Shown in pieces: positions 54,462 through 64,000 of a DNA stretch of 64,000 nucleotides (its first letter is position 1; each line of letters begins with the position of its first letter). A program made the translations under genes and the position numbers. The DNA comes from Gigaspora margarita (lineage: Eukaryota > Glomeromycota > Glomeromycetes > Diversisporales > Gigasporaceae). The stretch covers positions 273,255 to 337,254 of the forward strand of contig WTPW01000329.1 in NCBI GenBank assembly GCA_009809945.1. Direction: 5' to 3'. The notes beneath the pieces are model-generated. The model was given only the letters and a program-made list of their open reading frames with translations, ran no database searches and had not been told where the DNA came from.

Positions 54462-55443
54462 CTAATAACTGTAGCTCATCAATAAGTTGGGTATATAATC
54501 TGTAATCCTGGTCTACTATCTTGAATAAGAGCTTTTGGACATATGTGTACCCATTACATAGTCAAATCCAGGAAATAAGAGTAATGAAAACTCATTTGGC
54601 AAGTCCCAAATAAGGAGGTAGTGAAGATCTTCAATGGCACTACCAAAAAAGATTAATGCTAGGATCAGAATGAACCTTACAAGGATTGTGTAAGAAACTG
54701 TAGTGGTTTAAAGATAATCCCTAACTACAAGTATTAATTAATGCTATGGCGCCCAGTTTCTGAAGACCATCTAAGTATATGATATAGGACACATACTTAG
54801 TGTGGCTAGCAATTTCTATGAGAGTAAAGTAGCCCTAAGGCTGGTAGGCTATTATGAATAATCCTGTGAGCCATAATATAAGTTGGTTAACAGGTAAATA
54901 TTGATAGGTGAAGCATGGATCAGAGTATTTCAAATAGACAGGTTCCATAGTTGGTCTGCAAGTATAGCAGCTAATGTAGAACCTTTGGGCAGACTACTTA
55001 AATTAGGCACCAAAAGTGCATGTGTGGCTAGTTGTACATTAGTATTACAAATCAAAAATTGAAAATTGCAACTAATCGAAAAATTGACAACTAATCGATT
55101 GAACTTTTTGGATACTAACTAATTGATTAATCGATTAATCGATTAATTGATTAGTTGCAACTAATCGATTAATAAATTAATTAGTAAATTAGTTGTAATT
55201 AATCGATTAATCGATTAGTTGCAACTAATTGATTAATAAATATTAGTTGCAATTAATCGATTAGTTGCAACTTAATAATTAATTGATTAATCGATTAATC
55301 AAATAATTGCAACTAATTGCAACTAGTTAAACAACTAATCAATTAAAAAATTTTGACAATTTGTAACACTATTGTACACTCATCAATGTAAAAAATATCA
55401 TAAATATTCAATAAAACCTTACAGCCAAAATAGACAGTCATTA
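54462..55443. mobile_element. insertion flanked by a 23-bp direct repeat, origin unknown
   Basis: The sequence AACTTAAAAAAAGTTATTCA plus GAA occurs before it (54439-54461) and, with one extra A, after it (55444-55467), while the relatives at 37.6-38.2 kb carry it once. A duplication this long suggests target-primed insertion, but neither end is a clear poly-A tail. 54470-55030 is unlike the neighbours in composition (fewer A/T runs). I recognise no coding family in it. It holds the MITE at 55040-55371. Confidence 0.55.
55040..55371. mobile_element. hAT-like MITE made of ATCGATTA words
   Basis: The ends are TAGTATTACAAATC and GACAATTTGTAACACTA. Flanks TTGTACAT (55032-55039) and TTGTACAC (55372-55379) agree at seven of eight. 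The interior repeats TTAATCGATTAATCGATTAG and GTTGCAACTAATCGATT, words that are themselves palindromic. Confidence 0.8.
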
Positions 55444-55639
55444 AACTTAAAAAAAAGTTATTCAGAATAAAATTTTACATTATATATCTTGTTAAAAAAA
55501 ATTGCTTATTTATTTTTATTTATTAGTAAACTTTTTAGTTTTTTTAAAAAAATTTTTTGTCTACAAAATCGAGCGATTTGATTGGTCGAATCATGGGTGT
55601 GACATGTTATGGTGCAACAAATTTCTATTCCCAAATAAA

Positions 55640-56168
55640 AAAAAGAAAAAATAAAATAAAAATATTTATTTTTATTTTTTTTAATTATTACTAAGAAAAA
55701 ACTTGTCATCAGGTTTTCAATTATATTTTGTGCCAGACATAATTATCAAATTTATTAGATATTGTGTTTAGTACAAAAAATAATAGAAAGCCTGATAGTA
55801 GTCTTTTCATAAGTGATCCTTACAGAATTATTGAAATTTATATTATGAAATACAGATATTAAAAAAGATAGTTATCACTTAACTGGCAAACCTATTTTCT
55901 ACAAGTTAAATATTAAACTTAAGGCTATTTATTTAGGTGCTTGTAATTACTACATGCTTATATCAAATAATTTCTTGACTTTTTCATTTATTGATATATT
56001 ATATGCAGCAACAAGAATAAGTAAAATAATAAATATTGCTGAAAACTTGTTATTTACTTGTTAAGTAGAATCAATAATTTGGTTCTATTCATTAAATATC
56101 AAATAAATTAAATCAAATTTGAATAAGCATTTATTTGATTTGATTTAATTTGATCAAATTCAAATTTA
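55640..56168. other. unassigned AT-rich DNA
   Basis: Nothing is recognised except a TTTGATTTGATTTAATTTGA / TCAAATAAATTAAATCAAA inverted pair at about 56098-56165, like the CAAAT-rich MITEs at 331 and 63064. Confidence 0.4.
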
Positions 56169-56540
56169 TAAGGACCCGGACATCTCTGATATATGTCATA
56201 TTTTTTTTTTTAGCAAATTGATTTAATTTTGATCTAAGGTCCAAATTTTTAATTTAGCAAATTAAAGTTAATTTTAAAAAGGGTCATAATTGAATATTTT
56301 GGCGAATTACTAAGATTTTATATATGTCATATTTTATTTTTAGCAATTTAACCACATTTTGATAATAATCAAGTTATTAATAGTTTATGAAGCAAAGTGA
56401 TAATCAATTATAATTAAAAAGTAGTTGTAGCATATAATTGGGCTTTAGTATCAATAGCAACTTGGTACTTATTCTGCATATATATTTACGATCATTGATT
56501 ATGATTGTATGTTGATAAACAAATAATTATATAATACAAC
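56169..56540 (-). repeat. inverted copy of the 30.5-31.1 kb repeat unit
   Basis: It starts AGGACCCGGACATCTCTGAT and follows, in reverse complement, the unit at 30506-31125 (AAGGTCCAAATTT, AGGGTCATAATTGAATATTT, CTTGGTACTTATTCTGCATA). It is truncated where the unit's palindromic half would begin, and lacks the MITE found at 30083. Confidence 0.75.
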
Positions 56541-58620
56541 AAGTTATGCACATGCTCATGCACTAGGAGCTTTTTTTTGGTTATTAGATTTTTTTTATAT
56601 TTTGTTTTGTTTGTTCTGTTAAATTGTTTAAGTTATGTATTTTATGTATAGTAATTTATTATATGATATTCGATCATTAATCGATTTAGATCAATAATCG
56701 AGTACCAATTATTGTGCACTTTGGTTAATTAATGATTTATAATATTGATTGATCAAATAAGTATATATTTGATCAGTCAAAAAAATTTTATTGTGTTTCT
56801 ATTTAAGGTTGATTTTAGTGGTTTTTATTGAATTTCAAATACAAACTTTATCTTTGAACATTGATCTTTATCAATTTATTGTATCTACTTATGTGTGTTG
56901 GTAATAGAAACTTTTGGAAAGGAAATACCTGTAGGTGAGAAGTATTTTACTTTTGTTAAAGTAGAAAAATTAAAAATATTCAAAAACTAATATTTAGATC
57001 GATTTTGGTGTATTAATTAAAAATGATGTGATGAAATTTTTTTATATAGTAAGTATTGTTATAACTTTATAGATTTTAACTTTAAGGTTTTAAGCCTAAA
57101 TTTTTATTTTCATGCTTAGTTTATTTATAAAATCGTGATTTGTATTAACCCTCTTCACTCTTTCTTTGTCAGCATACAGCAGATCGTTTTTGAAAAAGTT
57201 TATGATTAGACGTTATGCATTTAAATTATTGGCTGCAAACCTTACTCGTGATCAGCCACATTTCCTTTTAGATTAAAACGGAAAAGATTTTCATATAAAA
57301 ATTTTATAATTCTAGTGTGCACTATATGAATTGTGCGCGTGAACTATCTGATCATTCTGCACATGGCCCCAAAATTTTTTATCATACTTGGGTTGTATTT
57401 ATAATTTCTTATTTATCATGTGTAAAAATGTTTGAATTGTGGGTTTATGCATGAAAATTTGGTCTATGTTATACTAATTTAGGTGCTAATTTATGTTTTT
57501 TTTTTGCCCGTTTAATTAAATTAAATTATACTTTTATTTTTTTTTATTTTTTTATTATATTTTTTTTTCAATTATTATATTTGTTTTTTTAGATCACTTA
57601 AGATAGATACTTATATTAAAGAAAAATAAGAGCCTACTTCATGGTAAATTTGTTAAATAAGTAATATATTTATACACAATTTTATTTTTTGATATTAAAA
57701 TTTTGCTTGTATTCGATTGAACTTTTGGCAAAACCTTTATTAGACAATATGCGAGGGTGACTCCTGAAATTCAGTTTGATGATCACATTATCTGCAGTTT
57801 TGCAGTTTTTTAAAATCGACCTGCATAAACTCTTAACCTTATTCATTAATTTTTCCTATTAGGTTACTATCAATTACTTTATTAGGATTAATGATTTATT
57901 ATATTTGCCAAATATATTGTAAACTCTCATTGTCATGCATTCTTTATTTTTTTAACCCCTCTCTATCAGGGCATAACTCTGATCATTGCCAATTGTGTGC
58001 TTATTTGTTTACGTTTATTTGTTATTATTGGATTTTGACTTTGCCCATGACCCACTACATTTCCTGTTAGAAATTTTATAAGATAATTTTTCTAATCGTT
58101 CAGTTAAATCGACTTTTAATTCTATAAAACTTTATTTTGAATTCACATGCTAAAAATACATGTACACTAGTAAACTTTATTAGTTAAACCGTATATTTAG
58201 TTATTATCGAGTAATTAGCTATAGTGATAAGCTCCATTTAAATTCTATCAGATAGACCTCCGTTTACTTTATTGTATGTACGTACATTCGTAGAATCTCT
58301 TTAAATAAAACTTTTCATCTTGTACTTCATTGATAGTTCTTTGCTTTAAGGTTTTATTCTTCTAATTTGTAAATTGTAGATATAAAAATATTGAAATAAA
58401 ATATGCATAGGCGATATTACATGCAAAAGCGTTATTATTATTATTATTTGGGTTTTTTAATAAGGTATAATTTAGGGTAGATTATATAAAAGCTTCTTTT
58501 GTTTCAAAAATTTTTTTTAAGCTATGCAATACATTTAACATATTCAGTAAGTATGAAAATGTTATCATTGGTTTCTATTTAATTAAATTTTGATTAATTT
58601 ATGCTATCACAGCTACAAGT
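56541..58620. other. non-coding stretch with an old ~820-bp duplication
   Basis: No gene is supported. TTATTGGCTGCAAACCTTAC, CAGCCACATTTCCTTTTAGA near 57226-57275 resembles TTATTGGATTTTGACTTTGC, CCCACTACATTTCCTGTTAG near 58026-58072, suggesting a diverged duplication. The composition is less repetitive than elsewhere in the window. Confidence 0.45.
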
Positions 58621-59325
58621 CTAACTACAATGTGAGGTCTTTGTACTGCTATCGTAGTTGAGGTGCTTAATCAGGTCTTGCATTGCTTGCGACAGCCATA
58701 AAGCCTAATCATAATATGAGTTCCTTGCATTGCTATTGAGTCACGAAGCCTAATTACAATATAAGGTCTTTGTGTTGTTATCGTAGTTGTTGAGCTTAAT
58801 CACCAAACATGAGGTTTTTGCACTGCCTGTGACAGCCAAAGAGCCTAATCATAGCACGAGATCCTTGCATTGCTATTGCATCCATTGAGCCTAATCACAA
58901 TGTGAGATTCTTGTGCTGCTATCATAGCTACGGTGCTTAATCACAAACATGAGGCTCTTACACTGCCTGCAGCTGCCATAGAGCCTAGTCACAACATGGA
59001 TTCATGCATTGCTATTGCAACCAGGAAGCCTAATCACAACGTGAAATTCTTATACTACTATTATAGTTGTGGACCCTATAAAAAAAATTTAAAATTCTAT
59101 TCAGATTTTTGTTAAGATTATTATTTTAAAAAATGAGCATTTTTCATAATAAAAATCTGAACAAAATCTGAAAAAATTTTTGCTTTTTTTTATAGGAAGG
59201 CTCAATCACCAAACATGAGGTTTTTTGTATTGCTACCAAACATAGAGCCCAATCACAATATGAGGTCCTTGTATTGCTATCGCAACCATGTAGCCTAATC
59301 ATAATATAAGGTTCTTGTACTGCAT
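58621..59325. repeat. minisatellite with a three-monomer higher-order repeat
   Basis: Monomers of about 45-49 bp begin with CCTAATCAC or CTTAATCAC. They come in a fixed order of three types: C (ends GCTATCRTAGTTG), A (AACATGAGG..., ends CTGCCTGYGACAGCCA) and B (ends TTGCATTGCTATTGC). The C-A-B period of ~140 bp runs about three and a half times, is interrupted by the small element at about 59073-59190, and then continues with A, B, C. No open frame is conserved across units. Confidence 0.85.
59073..59190. mobile_element. small palindromic element inside the minisatellite
   Basis: CCTATAAAAAAAATTTAAAA and CAGATTTTTGTTAAG are answered by TCTGAACAAAATCTG and TTTTTGCTTTTTTTTATAGG. It interrupts the C-A-B order at a C/A junction. 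Confidence 0.65.
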
Positions 59326-59912
59326 AATACAATATGAGATATAGTACACTTATCTCTAGCTCATTTTAAACAACTCAAGCGCCTAGTTACTGTAATGAAT
59401 AATTTTTTTTTCCTTGTTTTCTACTTTTATATTTGTCTAATTTATTGTGGCATATAATTTCTATAATTGTATTAGGCATTATTATGTATTTTTAGTGGTT
59501 TAACTATACGTATATTTATTTTTGCTATTTTTAAAGTTAAACGGGGGGTTTGTTGCTTATTTGTTTAGTTAATATTAGGTAACGATTATGAAAATTAATT
59601 CCGTATAAAGTTTCACAAAGTACTTATTTGTTTTTGTATGAGATTTTATTTATGATTTCATGTCGAATTATGCAGTGTTTAATGAGATGCAATATTATTA
59701 GCCCTTTTACTTGTTATGTAAATTAATATAGCCAGATATGTCAATATAGTAAAAAATATATTTAATCATAATTTTTTGAATTTTAACTCATTAATGCTAT
59801 TTCTTTTTCATAATCTAATCTGAGAGAGTGATCATTATTTTTCTACATAGGGTGTATGCAAGGATGAGGAAGCCCAAATGAACTTCTCAGGTTTTAACCA
59901 CCAGGCTACACC
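59326..59912. other. unassigned DNA
   Basis: No feature recognised. Confidence 0.4.
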
Positions 59913-60359
59913 TAGGGATGGTAAAGTTAGTCTAAGTCCGGTCTTGGTCCTAAAACCTTTAAGTCTTATACTGTAGACCTGATAACCTAGGTCTTGTGAA
60001 ATAAGTCCTAAAACCTAGGTTAACCGGGTCTGGTCCAAGACTAGGTTCAAAGTTAGGTCCCAAACTCAGTTCCAAACCGGGCTATACTAATTAGATTTGT
60101 ATTCATGTATGATCTACATCTACTTGGTAAACACTAATTGGTTGGTACATAAGTATATATGAAATTAATAGTTTCGTGCATTTATTAAATGTGATTTTTA
60201 ACATTTAGCTTTGTAATTTTTATTTCATGTTTATCAAATATTCACCCAAAAATAACCAGACTTTGCTTAGATTTAATCTAATTGAAGTTACAGCAAATAG
60301 TTTTTAAAATGGGAAAGTAAGAAAATGGTTTGATTTTTTTTAATTTTTAATTTACTAAT

Positions 60360-62625
60360 CTTTACAATTTTGTTTTCAATCCAACTTTTAGCACATAAAG
60401 ATGCTCTTGAAGTTTCCGGATCAAGATGGCTTCAAGTACATAATATAGTATTGGTTGCGACTGAAAAAGCCTGCTCACAAGCTACGTAGTAGCTTGAATT
60501 GACAAATAATCAATTGATATACATGCTAATACTGGAAACTCTTTTTTGTGTGCTTTCTACCATAATGATGGTACAACATTCTCATTACAAGGCAAAGCTA
60601 AGTATCGCTCTAATTCATCAGTATAGGTTCAATTTGTTTCATAGCCTAATTCTAAACGACATCATTTAAGTCCCTTAAAGTAATCACGCATTGTACTAAT
60701 ATCATCTTTATTAATATTCAGGCTGTAAGCTTGCTTATCAGTTAATGTAGTATAATATTGGTTAAATACTTCTCTAACTTTATTAACTGCATCGGTAGTT
60801 TCTTGTCCTATTTTGAAGAGTGATAATTTGGTTCGTGAATCAAGAATTGATGCAACAGTAGTATCATCATTAATTATATGTTTATATTGGTCAATTTTTT
60901 CATTAATTGACACAGCTAACATATACTAGCCAAATTCACTATCTTTCACGTATTCTTCAAGATATTCTTGAATACCACTAAATAAGAATCGAACATTCGT
61001 GATTGTTGGATATGACATTGCATACAGTAATTTCATAGCTCTTTCCAATAGTTCCATTAAGATGAGTATTTCCTATTATTAAATTAATATAAATAAATAT
61101 TAGACTATACAAAATTTATTAATTGTTTTTCATAACTCAATTATATCAAAATTAGGAAGCTTTTAAATAACTAAGTGGGTTTTAAAAAAATTTTTTTATT
61201 ACTTTAATTTTTGTCCATGCATCTGGTATAGGCATTAAATTTTGAATCTCATCATGATTAACAGCTAGCATTCTTAATGCAGGTTGCATTCATGATATTT
61301 TATTCAACATATAGTACATACTATTCTATTTAGTCACGATACCTAATTCTGGTTTTAGGTAATCTAATTTTTGCACTTTGCATAGATCCTTTAATTCATC
61401 ACATAAGACCATCGATCCTTTAATTTTTGACATTAACATGCGAATATTGACAACATCTGGATCAACAATTTCCAGTCCATGACGTGTGGCTAAATTTAAA
61501 ATATGAGCACTATATCTGTAGTGATGAAAGGTTTGGTGGTCCAATTCTGCCTGCAAATTATTTGCTAAAATACATCCACAAACCAACATTGCAGACTCAT
61601 TATCAGTTGTAAGTGCCAATGTTTTATTTATTAAATTGAATTCTATAAGAACATTATTAATTGCTCTTGCTATATTTGCTCCTATATGTTGGGTTGTATT
61701 ACAGAAGTTACAAACTATACTAAACTTGTGCAAAATTTTATGAAAAATTATAGTATCGTATCTTCGCGGAATAACACACAGGGGCGTAGTTTTGAATTTT
61801 GAACTAAATTAAAATTAATTTAGTCCAAAATTCAAAACTACACCCCTGTGCATTATTCCATAAGAATATATAATTTTATACTTTACCTGTATGGCATGTA
61901 GTAAAGGGAATAATATCCAACAAAAACTGATGAAACATCCATTGCTGATCTATATAATGAATTGTGATGCTAAGAAAAGTATCATTATTAATAGTTGACA
62001 TCCACATATCTGAAATCAAGGAAGCTTTTCCTGGGATTTTGTGCAAAATCAGCTATTTTTGTCTTTTGCTCGTTAAAATAGCTAACAACCATATCCTTAA
62101 CCTGATGTCATTCAGGGATTTTGTAGCGCGGATCAAGTATATTGATTAATTCAAGAAATTTATTGTTTTTAATGGCACAAAATAGTTGTTGATCTATGAT
62201 AATCCAAGTGATTAAAGCTAGATCGCATTCTTTTTTTTGTGCTTCAGGCCATGGATTATCATGAACAAAAGATAATTTGGATTGATAGCATTTAATCTTT
62301 GGAATGATAATATTATGTTGGCTATTCAAGTACCTCTCTAAACTCGAATTACCACTCTTAGGCAAAAATTTTTGACTACATTTATCACAAATAGGAATAT
62401 CAGGATAGCTAGGCTTGAAACTAAAATATAGCCACAAAGGTGATAGTTTTCTTGTATTCTTGCTTGAATTAGTTAATGCATTTCCTTCAGATGTTTGGGT
62501 TAATTGATCATCTAATATTGAATTGGTTAATGTATTTCCTTCGGATGTCTGGGTTAATTGATCATATAATACTTCATCACGATTATAATATTCAGCATTT
62601 TTATCACTTTCAATATCTATTTTTT
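60360..62625 (-). pseudogene. BED-finger hAT transposase, nearly full length, broken
   Basis: Minus-strand order: an N-terminal piece with an 18-residue tandem repeat (DDQLTQTSEGNALTNS-type; 54-bp units at 62472 and 62526); a BED finger (PICDKCSQKFLPKSG, SSLERYLNSQHNI) whose first His reads Tyr; PWPEAQKKECDLALITWIII and NILDPRYKIPE; the core start MWMSTINNDTFLSITIHYID, QQWMFHQFLLDIIPFTTCHT; then after a palindrome INKTLALTTDNESAMLVCG, YRYSAHILNLATRHGLEI, KLDYLKPELGIVTK, NSMYYMLNKI; LDSRTKLSLF near 60830; and the dimerisation domain ELERYLALPCNENVV, PVLA-MSIDYLSIQAT, AFSVATNTI, HLDPETSRASLCAKSWI ending near 60370. Several stops and frame changes are present. A possible intron begins near 61200. 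Confidence 0.85.
61755..61885. mobile_element. palindrome (CAGGGGCGTAG hAT-like) inside the transposase gene
   Basis: GGAATAACACACAGGGGCGT, AGTTTTGAATTTTG and the complement CAAAATTCAAAACTACACCC, CTGTGCATTATTCC meet at AATTAAAATTAATT. The CAGGGGCGTAG/CTACRCCCCTG ends are typical of hAT-type MITEs. The outer 15-20 bp also pair, so the boundary is uncertain. Confidence 0.7.
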
Positions 62626-62650
62626 TTTTTTTAAATCTTTGATTTAATCG

Positions 62651-63055
62651 ATTTATAATTTATATTTTAAAAAAAAAAAGGGAAAGATTTCATAAATTAC
62701 AAAATATGCAATTAATTTCATTTATCTTTTTAATTGAGTGATGCTTATCTTTCTTGTAACTTCTTTTTAGGCTTTTTATCTAAGCATCATCAAAGAAAAG
62801 CGGGTGTAAATTCTCATTATGAATCTAAAGCAAGTATGAATACATGTTAAATTATACTTTTCTAATCATGTCCTGCATTTATGAGCTTTTTTTAAATATA
62901 GTGTGATTTAGAAACAGGAAGTTGATTTAAGTCAGGCATTATCTTTAATTACAAAATATTACAGGAAATAACTTGTTTAAAATTTTTTTCTCAAGTTTTT
63001 AGTGATTCGAATAATTTAATCAATTGAGCTATATTACTATATAAGAATGAAATGC
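62651..63055. other. unassigned DNA upstream of the hAT transposase gene
   Basis: I see no terminus of the hAT element and no gene. Confidence 0.4.
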
Positions 63056-63063
63056 CTTTCTAT

Positions 63064-63343
63064 TAGGGTTTCTCAAATTCAAATCAAATCAAATCAAATA
63101 TTGGGTCAATTTGAATTTGATCAAATCAAATTGACCCTGATTTGAATTTGATTTGATTTAAATATTTGGATTTGAATTTGAATTTTTAATAGTAATTTTC
63201 AAATCAAATCAAATATTTGTCAAATCAAATCAAATTTGGCCAGATTTGAATTTGATCAAATCAAATATAGTCAAATTTGAATTTGAATTTGATCAAATAT
63301 TTGATTCAAATATTTGAAGATCAAATCAAATTGTGGAACCCTA
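63064..63343. mobile_element. hAT-like MITE built from CAAAT repeats, 8-bp target duplication
   Basis: The 280-bp element begins TAGGGTTTCTCAAATTC and ends AATTGTGGAACCCTA. CTTTCTAT is duplicated exactly (63056-63063, 63344-63351). The interior alternates AAATCAAATCAAAT and its complement, so nearly all of it can fold. Confidence 0.93.
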
Positions 63344-63351
63344 CTTTCTAT

Positions 63352-63910
63352 ACGTTAATTCATTAATCACTCATATAAATAAAGCTAATTTATTGAATCC
63401 ATATATCATTTTTGTACACTGATATTTTTGTGAGTACTGATATTTTTATTTTTAAACTAATGCACTTATATGATGGATCGTGGTCTATATTAGTAATACC
63501 GAGATAACCTTTTAACGGCACTATGTTTTGGTTTTATCATGTGGTAAAACTGATTTTAACATCTAAACAGACGTCAAGCAAATATTGGCCTTGAAGTATC
63601 GAATATTGTTGACGAAAGTTTTAAGAATTGAGAATAATAATAATTAGCTTTAAAAAAGCTATCCTGCAAATATTTAAACGCAAAATATTTTATTAATTAA
63701 ATAAACAACGTAATTGTTTAAAGAAGCTATACAATAAATATTAAGCAAAAATATTAATTAAAATAATGCTCAATAAATTCTTAAAGTTTTTTTAAATTGC
63801 AGTTTTATAGCATGTATATTTGACAAATGTAAAGAAAATAATTTATCACTATAATTATATCCCAGTTATATCTTTTATATTTTAACAGTTTTAGCCTACA
63901 ATTTTAAAAG
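63352..63910. other. unassigned DNA
   Basis: No gene. A short inverted pair, TTTTGGTTTTATCATG/CATGTGGTAAAACTG, lies at about 63527-63552. Confidence 0.4.
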
Positions 63911-63972
63911 ATTTAGAGATGCGATCCATATCTGTTTTTGGCCAAAACCTGATAACAGATCACATCTCTAAA
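63911..63972. repeat. 62-bp palindrome (TTAGAGATG ends)
   Basis: TTAGAGATGCGATCCATATC pairs with GATAACAGATCACATCTCTAA around a TTTTGGCCAAAA centre. It is probably a very small MITE. No convincing flanking duplication. Confidence 0.7.
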
Positions 63973-64000
63973 GGGACTAAAAAATAAAACAGCCAATGAA

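Larger units (their letters stand above)
51788..55627. mobile_element. family C foldback element opened by nested insertions
   Basis: The left end (ATAAATTTGTCACACTTGC, TTCGACCAATCAAATCGCTC) and the right end (CGAGCGATTTGATTGGTCGA, GGTGCAACAAATTTCTATTC) are inverted copies of about 90 bp, as in 37575-38212. Compared with that compact relative, two blocks are extra: 52222-54437 and 54462-55443. Confidence 0.75.
59913..62650 (-). mobile_element. hAT element, one terminus found, transposase gene on minus strand
   Basis: The left terminus TAGGGATGGTAAAGTTAGTC is followed by 150 bp rich in GGTCC, CCGGTC and ACCTAGGTT words. The transposase gene lies from about 62625 down to 60360. A matching CCATCCCTA terminus is not visible up to 64000, so the other end is lost or mutated. 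The subterminal text resembles the MITE at 46537-46890. Confidence 0.75.

Noticed and set aside
58621-59325. CRISPR-like array
   Set aside because: Repeats and spacers are not distinguishable; all of each ~46-bp monomer is repeated, in a three-type order, in a eukaryotic sequence.
1-64000. LTR-type retroelements, virus-like elements or toxin genes
   Set aside because: I looked for paired long direct repeats with coding remnants between them and for capsid, protease or integrase text and found none that I could support. The long direct repeats present are internal to foldback or tandem blocks.

Overview
The window is very AT-rich eukaryotic DNA. It has short introns with GT..AG ends, one intron-rich housekeeping gene, decayed BTB-TLDc and Sel1-repeat genes, and a dense, nested mixture of DNA transposons, MITEs, foldback elements and LINEs. 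The BTB-TLDc/Sel1 expansion together with the hAT, MULE, Tc1 and LINE relics is what I would expect from an arbuscular mycorrhizal fungus (Glomeromycotina, Rhizophagus-like). That assignment is inference from gene families, not from a marker gene.

Layout. 0-4.2 kb: repeats, including an ~870-bp foldback (1012-1879) whose right arm carries an hAT-like MITE, and a GC-richer island (3.2-4.1 kb) split by a 633-bp TIR element. 4.67-5.81 kb: the only clearly intact gene, a six-exon riboflavin pathway reductase (RIB7 type). 6.5-8.7 kb: a BTB/BACK/TLDc pseudogene followed by eroded Sel1-like repeats. 10.6-14.06 kb: 5' part of a decayed plus-strand LINE (ORF1-like region and endonuclease). 14-22 kb: MITE and palindrome field. 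22.7-23.5 kb: 3' piece of an hAT transposase gene. 23.6-36.06 kb: one minus-strand LINE (endonuclease, reverse transcriptase, RNase H and C-terminal Cys/His motif in order), apparently split by at least four later insertions, including a 5-kb block of tandem and inverted repeats. 36-42 kb: foldbacks and MITEs. 42.28-43.54 kb: a complete but broken Tc1-like element. 43.7-46.4 kb: a decayed MULE/FAR1-type transposase gene. 50.6-51.26 kb: a tRNA-derived SINE. 51.8-55.6 kb: a stack of elements inserted in each other, four levels deep. 58.6-59.3 kb: a minisatellite with a three-monomer higher-order repeat. 59.9-62.65 kb: a near full-length hAT transposase gene with one recognised terminus. 63-64 kb: an hAT-like MITE and a small palindrome.

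The genes do not form a pathway. The value of the window is its insertion record. Many small elements still have exact target-site duplications (8-bp, 9-bp, TA, and 3-bp TTA/TAA classes). In several cases a foldback arm, a tandem copy or a LINE reading frame preserves the unoccupied site, so insertion boundaries can be proven inside this sequence. I found no tRNA or rRNA gene, no CRISPR array, and no LTR-type or virus-like fossil that I could recognise.
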